Shown: positions 16,440-25,334, numbered from the stretch's first letter. The stretch: 64,000 nt of DNA from Alphaproteobacteria bacterium (GCA_016792785.1 JAEUML010000226.1:28719-92718), one strand, 5' to 3'. The notes: a model not told the origin generated them from the letters alone. Numbers and translations are program-made.

Positions 16440-18149
16440 CTAGCTTCCAAGACCCAAGGCGCGGCCGATACCGACTTGGAACAGCTGATAAATCTGGTCA
16501 CGTATCGGCGCCGCCCAACCGGACGTGGCCGATATCACGTAGGCTGCGGCGAATATGCCGCCGATTGCGCCCAGCAACATCAGCACCTCGATGAGCTGCG
16601 AAGCGCGTGTGATCACGCCCTGCGTGTTCGCAAGCCGCGCGATCACGGGAAGGCCGAGTGCCTGCTCCGCTTCATTTGCACTGACGAACGTGCCGCGCAG
16701 CAATCCGAGACCGTAAGCAATTGCGCCGCCCGCCAAGACCGACGCGAGCGCGGCCAAGAGCAAGATCGAAGGACGATCGGGGCTCGTCGGACCGGTCGGC
16801 AGAGAAGGCTCTTCCAGCACGCGGAACTGCTCGATGCCAGTGGAGAGATCAACGGCGGCCGTGATCTTCGCCGATTCACGACGCCGGACAAGTTGCTCGT
16901 AGTTCTCTTTCACGACGGCATACTCGCGGGTCAACTGGTCAAGCTGGGCCTCGGCCGCAGGTGCGGTCCCCGACTGTTCTTGGATGGCCGCCACTGCCGC
17001 TTCGGCATCCCTCGTCTTGCGCTCGGCGTCGAGCACAGCGAAGTTGGCGCGCACCAGCTGCATCTGCATGCTGTTCGTCTCAGCGGCAGCCGGCGTGAAG
17101 GTCGGCGACGCGGAGGCGGGTGTCAGCGGCGTCGGCTCAGGTGCGCCGATGGCCGCGTCAACCGCTGCTGAGGGCGCCACCTGTCCGGGCGCAAACGGTT
17201 GGGTCACCCTTCCGAGGTTTTCGCCCAAGCCATATTGCTCGGTGAGCAATGCGATTTCGCGCTTCGTGGCGATGACATCCGGATGCTGGTCGGTGTATTG
17301 CAGCAGCAGTTGGTTCAGCTGATTCTGGAGCGCGCCCAACCGATCGATCGCCGCCGGGAAAGTCTGATCTGTCGCAAAGATCGCCTGGCCGCCGACTTTG
17401 CCTTGCGACGATGCCGCGATAACACCTTTGATCCGATCGCGATTGGCAACGGCAATCTTGCGCGCCAATTGGGCCTCACGCAGTGCCGTCAACGCAACCG
17501 CGAGACGCTGCTGGTGGGTCGTCGTATCGCCGAGCAAGTTGGCGTTGACCAGCCTGAAGCCAGCGATCTGGGATTCCAAATCCTGCAGCTTCACCTGATA
17601 CTCTTGGATTTGCGCATCGAGGAACTTTTGCGCGTCGTCATAGTCGCGCTGCGCAAACCCCGACTTAGCCTTGAGCAGGACCTGCAGCAGCCCCGCGAGC
17701 ACGTTGCGGGCGCGAGTCCCATTGGTATCGGCATAGGCGAGGTCGTAGAGATTCTCCAAATCGTCCTGCTCGACAATCTTGAAGCCGCCACGAACTGCGC
17801 GGATGGCCTTCGACCGTTTGCTGGGCGTGGATACATCAAATCCGAGCTCGGGGATTTCCAACAGCATGTCGATGTTGCGGTCGTTGAGCACTGTCGACTG
17901 CAGAATCTTGAGCATGTTCTCCCGCGTGTCGGGATCATCCTCCGGGGTGATGCCACGAAGCAGCGGCCGCAGAACGACTTCAGCGTTCACGTAGACTCGC
18001 GACTTGGACTCGTATTGGTCCGGCATTGCCATGACCGTGATCGCCACGACCGCGACGATGGCTGAGGCCACGAAGATCCCCAACCAACGGTTGGGCCACG
18101 CCCTCAGCAACTCAAGATAGAGTCCTGATAGAAAGTTCTTTTCCATCAC
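16440..18149 (-). CDS. XrtA-system polysaccharide chain-length determinant (Wzz-like)
   Basis: A 569-residue inner-membrane protein. An N-terminal Wzz domain follows the first transmembrane helix (GIFVASAIVAVVAITVMA, about residues 24-41). A long periplasmic coiled-coil segment has LTALREAQLARK and ALQNQLNQLLLQYTDQHPDV. Near residue 325-345 is an Ala/Pro-rich linker. A helix follows at ILLLAALASVLAGGAIAYGLG and another at LIEVLMLLGAIGGIF. It fits the TIGR03007 family of exosortase loci. It sets EPS chain length and is thought to couple the ATPase encoded next to the export pore. ATG 18149 and ATG 18146 are equivalent starts. Confidence 0.9.
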   Translation of the reverse strand: MMEKNFLSGLYLELLRAWPNRWLGIFVASAIVAVVAITVMAMPDQYESKSRVYVNAEVVLRPLLRGITPEDDPDTRENMLKILQSTVLNDRNIDMLLEIPELGFDVSTPSKRSKAIRAVRGGFKIVEQDDLENLYDLAYADTNGTRARNVLAGLLQVLLKAKSGFAQRDYDDAQKFLDAQIQEYQVKLQDLESQIAGFRLVNANLLGDTTTHQQRLAVALTALREAQLARKIAVANRDRIKGVIAASSQGKVGGQAIFATDQTFPAAIDRLGALQNQLNQLLLQYTDQHPDVIATKREIALLTEQYGLGENLGRVTQPFAPGQVAPSAAVDAAIGAPEPTPLTPASASPTFTPAAAETNSMQMQLVRANFAVLDAERKTRDAEAAVAAIQEQSGTAPAAEAQLDQLTREYAVVKENYEQLVRRRESAKITAAVDLSTGIEQFRVLEEPSLPTGPTSPDRPSILLLAALASVLAGGAIAYGLGLLRGTFVSANEAEQALGLPVIARLANTQGVITRASQLIEVLMLLGAIGGIFAAAYVISATSGWAAPIRDQIYQLFQVGIGRALGLGS

Positions 18150-18221
18150 CTAGGCCCCCCCAAAGGCCTCAGAAATTCTCGCCCGCAGCGCCTTCCCCAA
18201 AGGACGCCGCGTACCCCTCGT

Positions 18222-18839
18222 TCAGAACCAACGTTCCGGAATGCGAATCACGTCCCCAGGCGCAAGCTCGACATTGGCGCTCGTGTCGCCGTCCTTCATG
18301 AGGTCCGCGACGCGAATTCTGAATTCCTTTGTACGCCCGCCCGACATGCGCATCAGACGCGCGTCGTTGCCGTTGGCGAATTGCGTTAGACCGCCCGCCT
18401 CGATCATCACATCGAGCAGCGTCAATCCGGCGCGATATGGGACAGATCTCGGCGTAACTGCTTCGCCAACCACGCTCACTTTGCCTTGGCCGGTGCCGAG
18501 CACGTTCTGAACGATGACGGTGACGACTGGTTCGCGAACGAAGCCTTTGAGGCCTTCCTCTACCGCATCGGCCACTTCGCTGGGCGACCTTCCTGCAGCC
18601 TGGACGTCCTGCAAGAGCGGCATCGAGAAGCGACCGTCGGGGCGAACCGGAACGGTTACCGAGAGCTCGGCGCTGCGCCAAACAAAAACCTGAAGGCTAT
18701 CGCCGGGCCCGATAATGTACTCGGGTGCGCTGCTGTAAACCTCGGGCGCTTTCGGTCCGACCGGCGCCTTGTCCAGCCAGAACGCACAACCTGATAACCC
18801 GAGCGCAGCGAATGCTGCGACTACCCACAAGCGAAGCAT
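18222..18839 (-). CDS. XrtA/PEP-CTERM-type polysaccharide export lipoprotein (Wza-like)
   Basis: A 205-residue lipoprotein. The signal peptide ends with lipobox LSGC (Cys about residue 18), so it is anchored in the outer membrane. The polysaccharide export domain has YIIGPGDSLQVFVWR and VRPDGRFSMPLL, and an SLBB-type repeat has KVSVVGEAV and APGDVIRIPERWF. Its length suits the short export proteins of exosortase loci (TIGR03027, from memory) rather than full Wza. It is first in its operon, preceded by a strong GGGGGAG ribosome binding site and a long AT-rich upstream region with repeated operator-like sites. Confidence 0.92.
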   Translation of the reverse strand: MLRLWVVAAFAALGLSGCAFWLDKAPVGPKAPEVYSSAPEYIIGPGDSLQVFVWRSAELSVTVPVRPDGRFSMPLLQDVQAAGRSPSEVADAVEEGLKGFVREPVVTVIVQNVLGTGQGKVSVVGEAVTPRSVPYRAGLTLLDVMIEAGGLTQFANGNDARLMRMSGGRTKEFRIRVADLMKDGDTSANVELAPGDVIRIPERWF

Positions 18840-19196
18840 GTCTCCCCCTTCACGGAAGTCTCGCGCGGGACCCGAATTCGCGACGCTATCCCCAGTTAGA
18901 TCTAGCGCCGCGCCCCATCGGTACGCGATCCGTTGACATCCCGAAAACTAGTACCAACAATCCCTACGAAGCGAAATCGAACTTGACGATTTAATAACAT
19001 TTGATGTGGCTGATGATACGCAGAAGTCACACTATCATTAATGCAGTCGATTTACTTTGAACTATATATAGTATTCGTCACGTCCTTGCAGGCAATATGT
19101 GTTGGACGTCGAGCTTGCCATGTGACATCGCAATCACAGCGCGACATCCATGTGACATGCAATCTGAGCGCGAGCATGTGACCCGCGGAACATCAA
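18840..19196 (-). promoter_or_regulatory. AT-rich promoter region of the EPS export operon
   Basis: A 357-base spacer upstream of the Wza-like gene, clearly more AT-rich than its surroundings at 18950-19080, including TATATATA at about 19065. On the minus strand TATATA and TACTAG sequences could serve as -10 elements, but no firm -35 partner was found. The outer part (19119-19185) carries three CATGTGAC repeats, described separately. It separates the core export operon from the glycosyltransferase gene upstream and is the natural control point for EPS export. Confidence 0.5.
19119..19185. repeat. Triple CATGTGAC operator-like repeat
   Basis: Three copies of CATGTGAC start at 19119, 19149 and 19175 (spacing 30 and 26 bases). 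The middle copy extends to CATGTGACATG, a perfect inverted repeat with one central base; the first matches ten of those eleven positions (CATGTGACATC), and the third keeps the left half. The segments after the first two copies also resemble each other (CAATC, GCGCGA). This looks like a cluster of binding sites for a dimeric regulator upstream of the EPS export operon. The regulator is unknown. Confidence 0.5.
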
Positions 19197-20348
19197 CTAG
19201 CCGGGTTGCCCCAGGCCATAAACGGCCAGATAACGCGCCGAAATCTGGTCCATTCCGAACCTAGGGATCACGAAAGTGCGTGCATCAGCGCCCATCTTCC
19301 GGCGCAAGTCCGGTTCGGCCAGCACTCTCAGTACAGCGTCGCGAAATTGCTGCTCGTGATCGAACAAGAAGCCGGTCTCGCCGCTCTTGATGAAAACATC
19401 ATTCACGCCCGGCAGTCGTCGAGCAACAACCGGCAACGCGTAGGACATCGCTTCGATCATCGCCGTACCGAAGCCTTCCTCATGGGAGGCGAAAACCATC
19501 ATGTCGGCGGCTTCATAGTAGGGCCACGGTTCCTGCACCCAACCCGCAAGACGCACGTTCTGCTGAAGACCATTTGCCTGGATGAATTCGTCCAGTTTCT
19601 TCGCATAGGCCGGCTCAAGCGCGGGGCCCATGAGCACGAGAACCAGATCGGGAAACTTGGCGACAATGTCCGGCAAGGCGCGGACTAGCGTCATCTGGTC
19701 CTTGCGCTCGCTGAGGGCGCCGACCGAGATGAGCACGCGCGTATCGTCCTTAAACCCAAGATTGCGTCGCGCCTGCAGTCGCCGCTCCTCGGAGAGCTGC
19801 GGCATGTTGATGCCCATCGGTATCAAGTGGGCGCGACTGTCGCCCAAGTCGGACACGGTTTCGGCGTGAAGCCTTGGGCTGATCGAGACAAAGGCGTCGA
19901 ACCGCCGAAGCAGCCGGCGAACCAGCGGGCGAAGCCAAGCGCGATACGAGCTGCCGATTTGCAGCGTGCTGTCGTCCAAAGTTGCGGACAGGACGATCCT
20001 TTTTCCGAGCAGACTTGCGAGCCAATACGATAGGAACGTTCGGTCGACGTGGGTGTGATAGTGCACGACGTCGTAGCGCCATATGTTTCGTAACGTCCAC
20101 CAGAAGAGTTCGACAAACGTCATGGCGCTCTTGTTGCTGCGCGCTGTGAGGTAGCGAACCGACCCGATGCCATCGAGGGCGCCGATCCCGCCTTGAGGCT
20201 CGCCCGTCAAAGTGCAAAGCACGTCGTGGCCGACGTCAGGTCGCGCTTTCCGGAAGGCCGGCGCGATACGTTCGAGAAACGTGCCTTCGCCTGTGAAGTC
20301 GGGTCGAAAGTACTTGAAGACATGAAGGATCCGACGTTGGTCCGACAT
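19197..20348 (-). CDS. Glycosyltransferase family 4 protein
   Basis: A 383-residue GT-B enzyme. The N-terminal domain starts RILHVFKYFRPDFTGEGTFLER; later segments are VVHYHTHVDRTFLSYW, SISPRLHAE, LIPMGINMP, then SVGALSERKDQMTLV and the donor-site segment FASHEEGFGTAMIEAMSYALPVVA. It should transfer a sugar in the EPS pathway. Its ATG directly follows the stop of the upstream acyltransferase gene, so these two and the membrane protein gene before them form a tight minus-strand operon (22751 to 19197). The stop is followed at once by the repeat-bearing control region. Confidence 0.87.
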   Translation of the reverse strand: MSDQRRILHVFKYFRPDFTGEGTFLERIAPAFRKARPDVGHDVLCTLTGEPQGGIGALDGIGSVRYLTARSNKSAMTFVELFWWTLRNIWRYDVVHYHTHVDRTFLSYWLASLLGKRIVLSATLDDSTLQIGSSYRAWLRPLVRRLLRRFDAFVSISPRLHAETVSDLGDSRAHLIPMGINMPQLSEERRLQARRNLGFKDDTRVLISVGALSERKDQMTLVRALPDIVAKFPDLVLVLMGPALEPAYAKKLDEFIQANGLQQNVRLAGWVQEPWPYYEAADMMVFASHEEGFGTAMIEAMSYALPVVARRLPGVNDVFIKSGETGFLFDHEQQFRDAVLRVLAEPDLRRKMGADARTFVIPRFGMDQISARYLAVYGLGQPG

Positions 20349-22028
20349 TCACCCCGCTCCTTCCGATGATGTCGCCCGACCGGGCCGTTGCACTTGCTGC
20401 TCAAGGCTAAATCCCAGGCCCTTTAGGAATGTCAGCGCATGTTCGTCGTTCTCGGCCACTGCGAGGGTAATGGAACCGACGCGACCCTCCGACTGCAGCC
20501 TCTGGATGATACCCTCAGCCAGATTGCGACCCGCCGTTGAGGCGACGTCCAATTCCTCGTTGGTCCAGCCGCGCAGTGTGGCGACGCTCCCGTCGCCGGT
20601 GGTCTCCACCCATGCCGCGTGCAACGTTCCGTCGCCATCGGGATATGCAAAACATGTTTCACCGGCCTCAATCCGCGACAGGGTACGCCGGAGATGCTCG
20701 TGCCTTCGCCCCTGACCCTGGCGCGTCGCCCACGCGACCAATTCGGCGAGCGGATTGGCTATGATCGAGACTTCCTGCGGTCGAGGTTTCACGTTCCCAA
20801 GGTCGACCCGAAGAATATGGGTATGCCCGGTAGGTCGCCGTTCTTGTGTCGAGGAAGAGGTTGAGCGGCGTAGCACGTTCTTGATCGCTTCACGACGCTC
20901 CGGGCTGATCGACAGCGCGTTCGCGACAGCCGAAAGGCCTCGCCGCATGCCGGCCTGCAGCTTGATACGCATGGCCTCCGCCCGCGTCGGGTAGGCGATC
21001 AGTTCGAACGCTGTCTCATGGTGTGTGCCGAAACGCTCCTTCCAAGCGTCGCCCCCCGGCGTCATGTCGAGCTGATTGCAACCCTCGGCCGCAAGCGCGC
21101 GCGCGGCCATATAGAGCAGCAGTTTGCTGGGCGAGTGAGCCGCCACTTCCGGCGCATATGTCACGATGCCGATGTGCGCAGTGCGTTTGCTCTTGATGAG
21201 AAATACCGAAGCGATCAAAGCGTCTCCCAGAAACAATGCCGAAACATGACATTGCTCAGGCGCTGCTTCGAACCACGCAAGGTGGAACGGCGCTTTTCGC
21301 GGATCATCGGTGAACGGGCAGGAATCGTTGACGGCGCCTTGACGAAAGTCGCATTGCGCGGAGATCGCCCCCGCATGTGTTTGCCAATCGGCGGATGAGA
21401 GGCGCTTGAAACCGAAGTCGCCAAGCCGCTTGAGGCGATTGAGCTTGCTCTTGTTGCCCTTCTTCTTGAGGGCGTCATCTATGGCTTGCTCGTCAAGGCT
21501 CAGGTACGGGCATTCGTGGCGTCGCACGAGCACGCGCGGGTCTCGCGCGGCGAGCGCCTCCAACACCGCCGCCGGCACCAGCGGCGAGACATAGCGCCAG
21601 TGGATTCGCGACGTCGGAAAGGCTCCTCGAAGCAGATCGAGCGCTTGCCCAGCGAACGCCGGCCCGGCCGCCTCATCTCCGATCCAGCCGTGGTACTCAG
21701 CTTGATGCGCCCCGACGCCGGTGATCACCCCGGATCTTGAGGCCAAAGGCATGAGGCCAATGAGGCGCCCTTCGCTTTGAGCGACCGCCAGCACGGGGAT
21801 CCATTGCCCACCGTAATGGTCGAACCAAACGTTGAAGAAGCTCGGCGTTTGAAACGCGGTACCCCAAGGGCAGGTCTCATAAAGCGCGGCCCATTGCGAT
21901 CGATTCTCGGCCGAGCGCGCCCATGCCCGACACTCGTCGCCAACGAGAAGCCGGACCTCCATGTGCTTTGCGTGCGCCGTGTCGGAGGTGTCGCGTGTAG
22001 GCATGTCGTGGCTGAGGTGTCGATCCAA
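20349..22028 (-). CDS. BioF2/CelD-like GNAT acyltransferase with extra C-terminal domain
   Basis: A 559-residue protein. Residues about 25-370 carry the two-lobed acetyltransferase fold (Acetyltransf_6/CelD type): TAFQTPSFFNVWFDHYGG, IGLMPLAS, KKKGNKSKLNRLKRL, ALFLGDALIASVFLI, and SKLLLYMAARALAAEGCNQLDMTPGGDAWKER split over the acceptor lobe. A second GNAT-like unit follows from about residue 400 (NPLAELVAWATRQG ... VAENDEHALTFLKGLGF). Both suggest acylation of a sugar intermediate, and the substrate is unknown. It lies between a glycosyltransferase and a polytopic membrane protein gene, with very short gaps. ATG 21962 is an alternative start. Confidence 0.75.
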   Translation of the reverse strand: MDRHLSHDMPTRDTSDTAHAKHMEVRLLVGDECRAWARSAENRSQWAALYETCPWGTAFQTPSFFNVWFDHYGGQWIPVLAVAQSEGRLIGLMPLASRSGVITGVGAHQAEYHGWIGDEAAGPAFAGQALDLLRGAFPTSRIHWRYVSPLVPAAVLEALAARDPRVLVRRHECPYLSLDEQAIDDALKKKGNKSKLNRLKRLGDFGFKRLSSADWQTHAGAISAQCDFRQGAVNDSCPFTDDPRKAPFHLAWFEAAPEQCHVSALFLGDALIASVFLIKSKRTAHIGIVTYAPEVAAHSPSKLLLYMAARALAAEGCNQLDMTPGGDAWKERFGTHHETAFELIAYPTRAEAMRIKLQAGMRRGLSAVANALSISPERREAIKNVLRRSTSSSTQERRPTGHTHILRVDLGNVKPRPQEVSIIANPLAELVAWATRQGQGRRHEHLRRTLSRIEAGETCFAYPDGDGTLHAAWVETTGDGSVATLRGWTNEELDVASTAGRNLAEGIIQRLQSEGRVGSITLAVAENDEHALTFLKGLGFSLEQQVQRPGRATSSEGAG

Positions 22029-22037
22029 GTCCGACCG

Positions 22038-22751
22038 TCAGCCGAACGATAGCCTGAACTCAACCTTCTGCCGAGACACGTAGGTGAGCGCGGTTACAAC
22101 ATAGAGGATCAACGCGCACATCTCGAAGCTTTCTTCGAGCATGGCCGAGGCGACGTAGGGCCAAGTGTTCTTAACCTCGGTCCATTGTGTTTTCGTCATT
22201 TCGGCAACGGGCGTGCCGGTGGCGGCTTCTGCTATGCTTGCGCCAAACCACTCCATGGCAACGGCCCCGAAGGTAAACAAGAGGCCGGAGACCACGAGAC
22301 CAACGGCAGTCGGACGGGGCAATCGTAGAAGCAGGGGAAGCGCACCCACCGCAAGCAAACCGACTGCCGGCGCATAAATGAGCGTCCAACCGACGAAGGC
22401 CGGTTGACCAAAAAGGGTCGCCACGTAGGCGTGGATCGACGCCACTTCGTCGAATGAGAGAAACGCGAGTATTCCTGAGATTCCAAACCAGTAGCCCCGT
22501 TCCCACCCGTGTCCCGTCGCCAGTCCGCACATGGCGCTTGACAGTGCGGCCGCCAAGAACAGAACGCCGGTAAACCAATCGGGCGCACTGATCGGGCGGT
22601 CGAAATCGAAGCGGAGCGCCAGGCCGTAGAGGTAGTCGCGGCCAAACTCGAGACGGAGCACGACGACTGCAATGTGGGCGAGCAGCAGCACGGCAAACAG
22701 GCAAACGAGCATTCGACCCACTACAAAGGGCCGGATGCGCAGTTCAAACAT
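22038..22751 (-). CDS. Polytopic membrane protein, paralog A of the D-E/H-E family
   Basis: A 237-residue protein with about six transmembrane helices. It belongs to a family with four copies in this window. Shared marks are RFDFDR at 48-52, an in-membrane FLSFDEVA (D101-E102, H107) at about 98-107, LLRLPRP near 141-147, TQWTEV near 188, and LEESFEMC (E206, E207, E210, C212) followed by ILYV. Acidic, His and Cys residues in the membrane suggest a catalytic or metal-binding membrane enzyme. The second residue of the usual H-E pair is Ala here. I recognise no named family. It is divergent from paralog B and followed by the acyltransferase gene. Confidence 0.75.
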   Translation of the reverse strand: MFELRIRPFVVGRMLVCLFAVLLLAHIAVVVLRLEFGRDYLYGLALRFDFDRPISAPDWFTGVLFLAAALSSAMCGLATGHGWERGYWFGISGILAFLSFDEVASIHAYVATLFGQPAFVGWTLIYAPAVGLLAVGALPLLLRLPRPTAVGLVVSGLLFTFGAVAMEWFGASIAEAATGTPVAEMTKTQWTEVKNTWPYVASAMLEESFEMCALILYVVTALTYVSRQKVEFRLSFG

Positions 22752-22887
22752 CGTACAACTCCGGGAGCCACCACCTCATTCAGCATAGACAAGTCGGCGA
22801 ACACAACGCAATGACGGGCATTCTGGACGCCACTGGGCGACAGCCCTATTCTCGTTGTTCGTGACGGGCCGGCGCTTTGGGGACTGC

Positions 22888-23622
22888 ATGGTCGAATTGA
22901 AACTGTCGCCGCGCCGGATCGCCCTCGGCCTCTTCGGCGTCTTCCTTCTGCTCCTGATTTGCTACGCCGTCGTGGTCGTGTTTCGGCTGCAGGCGGGGGA
23001 TCACCAGCTCCTGATCGATCCGCTCTTCGATTTCGACCGCGAAGGAAACTTCCCTTCCTGGTTCAACTCCGTTCTGTTCGTTCTTGCCGCTGCGGCGAGC
23101 TTCATCAACGGGCGCTTCGCCCACCGTCACGACCCGCGCCAGGCCGCTAGATGGTCGGCGCTTGCGGCGGTCATGATGTTTTTGTCCGTGGATGAGTTGG
23201 TCGCGTTCCACGAACTGCTTGGGCAGTTCAAGGCGCTTCGCGGAACGTTCTACTTCAGCTGGATGATGGTGTTTGGGCCGCTCGCCGCCGCGCTGGGTTT
23301 GTGGTTCATACCGTTCCTCTTGCGCCTTCCGAGGACAATCGCTCTGCCGCTGGCTTTCTCGGGCGTCGTGTTTCTGACGGGCGCCATCGGCTTTGAGATT
23401 CTCGGCGGCAAGATCGTCGAGAGCATCACTCACGTTCCCTCTTCGGAGGTTACGCCGGAGCAGTGGGCCATTGTTGCCCGCACACCGCTCTATCTTCTTG
23501 AGGTCGCGCTGGAGGAATCGTTCGAGCAATGCGGCCTTATCATCTACATCTATGCCGCACTGCGTTACCTGTCGGTGGCCAACGCGACGATGAGCGTTCG
23601 CCTTCCGTCAGCGAGAGCCTGA
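22888..23622 (+). CDS. Polytopic membrane protein, paralog B of the D-E/H-E family
   Basis: A 244-residue membrane protein, clearly homologous to its divergent neighbour. Conserved elements are LFDFDREG near 47-53, FPSWFNSVLF, MFLSVDELVAFHEL (D102-E103, H108-E109), FLLRLPR, TPEQWAIV near 189, and LEESFEQCGLIIYIY (E209-E210, E213, C215). All family key residues are present, so it is probably functional. ATG 22888 gives an N-terminus like paralog C; an ATG at 22855 adds eleven residues that are not shared. Its stop overlaps the convergent kinase-fold gene by 15 bases. The function is unknown. Confidence 0.75.
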   Translation: MVELKLSPRRIALGLFGVFLLLLICYAVVVVFRLQAGDHQLLIDPLFDFDREGNFPSWFNSVLFVLAAAASFINGRFAHRHDPRQAARWSALAAVMMFLSVDELVAFHELLGQFKALRGTFYFSWMMVFGPLAAALGLWFIPFLLRLPRTIALPLAFSGVVFLTGAIGFEILGGKIVESITHVPSSEVTPEQWAIVARTPLYLLEVALEESFEQCGLIIYIYAALRYLSVANATMSVRLPSARA

Positions 23623-24615
23623 TTGCACCAACGACTTCCGCAATGCGCTGATCCGCCGCTCAAGCAGGGCCGACATCAACCGCCGCTTGACGACCGTGCC
23701 AAGGCCACCCGACGCCGCATGCCACACCAGATAGCGCGCGAGATCGTAGACGAGAAAAGCGAGGAGAGCCGTCCGATCGGGCGGTTGAACCTCGCTCGCA
23801 TAGCCCGCAAGGAAGGCTCGCTCAAGCCGACCCAAGCGCAGCATGAGCGTCAGTCGACCGCCCTTGATGAGATCGAGCGCCAGCGCGTTCAGAAAATGCG
23901 CCAAATCAAAGCAAACGCTCGTTACGTCGGAGTCATGAAAGTCGATGGAAAACATCTCGCCGTTGGTGACGATGACGTTTGCGGGCTTGAAGTCGCAATG
24001 CAGCCGGCTTGCCAGCATCGGCCGCCCGGCCAGCAGTGATCGCCCTTCGCGCAACTGTATTGCAGCCCTTGCGAGCACCGCCGAGGTTTTGGAGGCAGCC
24101 TCGATTTCGGCGGCCAGCAATCCGGGATCGAAGGGCTTCTGCTCAAGACCGCCCGCCTTGTGATAGCGGGCGAGCCATTTCCCCGCGTCGCGAACAAGCG
24201 ACTCAACGCGAACGCTCCCCACGGTCCGGTCGCTGAGGAGAGCGTCGAGCCCCTTCCCTTCGATCCAGGCCTGAACGATGACAGCCTCGGGCTCGAACAG
24301 CCGAAGGGGGCGCGGCACGTTCAGCGCCCGGCCGGCCACCTGCGCCTCAGCGGCGCGGGTCAGTATTTCAAACTGCCGGCGGGCGTAACTCACGTTGGGG
24401 AGGCCGGTCGCCGCATCGACTGCGACTTTGACCAACACCTTTCGGGCGGAGCCCTCAAGAGTGCCGAGATACAGACGCGTCTGCTCCGATTGGTAGATCG
24501 GGCCGGTCAGCGCCAACTTCGAACTCTCGCCGACGCCGTCGATGGGACCCGCCCCTTGCAATAGGCGCGTCAGCCACTCGCGTTCAGTCTGAGACGAGGG
24601 AGATTGCGCGATCAC
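23608..24615 (-). CDS. APH-fold kinase (aminoglycoside phosphotransferase family)
   Basis: A 335-residue protein with the choline/aminoglycoside kinase fold. The ATP-lobe lysine is in KVLVKVAVD near residue 62. The hinge is VIVQAWIEGKGLDALL. The catalytic loop is LHCDFKPANVIV near residue 207, with Asp and Asn in place, and the metal-binding Asp is in MFSIDFHDSD. All catalytic residues are visible, so it should be an active small-molecule kinase. Beside EPS genes, the substrate is perhaps a sugar, a lipid or the polymer. It starts inside the stop of the upstream membrane protein gene (ATGA overlap at 24612), showing coupling. No signal peptide is seen. Confidence 0.8.
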   Translation of the reverse strand: MIAQSPSSQTEREWLTRLLQGAGPIDGVGESSKLALTGPIYQSEQTRLYLGTLEGSARKVLVKVAVDAATGLPNVSYARRQFEILTRAAEAQVAGRALNVPRPLRLFEPEAVIVQAWIEGKGLDALLSDRTVGSVRVESLVRDAGKWLARYHKAGGLEQKPFDPGLLAAEIEAASKTSAVLARAAIQLREGRSLLAGRPMLASRLHCDFKPANVIVTNGEMFSIDFHDSDVTSVCFDLAHFLNALALDLIKGGRLTLMLRLGRLERAFLAGYASEVQPPDRTALLAFLVYDLARYLVWHAASGGLGTVVKRRLMSALLERRISALRKSLVQSGSR

Positions 24616-25334
24616 GCGCCTGGCTGCCGACCGGCGCTGGTTTGCGTCCTAAAGTACACGTCGCCCGGCCACATCAACGTGTGAAGCGCGAAGAACGCGC
24701 TGCCAACAGCCATCAACATCTCTCTGATCTCGGTCGGCGTGTTCGGCGGCTGGAGGTCCGGAACGGGAAACCAAACCCGATAGTACGCGCCATAGACATA
24801 AGCGCCCAGAAATAGAACTGAGTAACACCAGGGCGAAACCGGGAAGCGGAAAAATGCGAAGATCTGTTTGCCCCAATTGGTGAGCGCAACCAGCGGAATG
24901 CCGAAGCCCATCATCAACAAATAGATGCTCATCCAACGATACGTACCGCCGAAAAACTCGTTCACCGCGCCGATATTGTGGAAGTTGATCTCGCCTTGCG
25001 TGTTGATTTCCGACATCGAGGCCGGCGTTTCAATGCCGAGAATGCGCTGACCCCAGCTGATCTCTTCACCCAGGGCGAGCAGCATCAGCACTGCCCAGCA
25101 GATCGTCATGGCCCGTGCCCATACCGGCTCCCGCAGCTGCGGGGCCCTTGCCGCGGCGAGAGCAAAACACACGGTTGCCACCGCGAAACTGATTGCCGTT
25201 ATCGACTCGAGCAGGCCGTCTTCGCGGGCGATGAGCGCCAAACTGAACGGCACCGTCTCCATCAAAATAACCAGCAGCGCTACGATGGCCGCAGGAACTG
25301 CGAACAACGCATATTGGACGGTGGCTGACTTCAT
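24612..25334 (-). CDS. Polytopic membrane protein with EEISWGQR motif
   Basis: A 240-residue protein with about six transmembrane helices. The most striking element is LALGEEISWGQRILGI (about residues 85-100), two acidic residues and a basic one at a helix end, followed by an extracytoplasmic loop ending INFHNIG. It is a conserved-hypothetical type found near EPS and glycosyltransferase genes, and I cannot assign an activity. Its third-helix acidic pair is reminiscent of the D-E motif of the nearby four-paralog family, but overall similarity by eye is weak. It is translationally coupled to the APH-fold kinase downstream. Confidence 0.68.
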   Translation of the reverse strand: MKSATVQYALFAVPAAIVALLVILMETVPFSLALIAREDGLLESITAISFAVATVCFALAAARAPQLREPVWARAMTICWAVLMLLALGEEISWGQRILGIETPASMSEINTQGEINFHNIGAVNEFFGGTYRWMSIYLLMMGFGIPLVALTNWGKQIFAFFRFPVSPWCYSVLFLGAYVYGAYYRVWFPVPDLQPPNTPTEIREMLMAVGSAFFALHTLMWPGDVYFRTQTSAGRQPGA

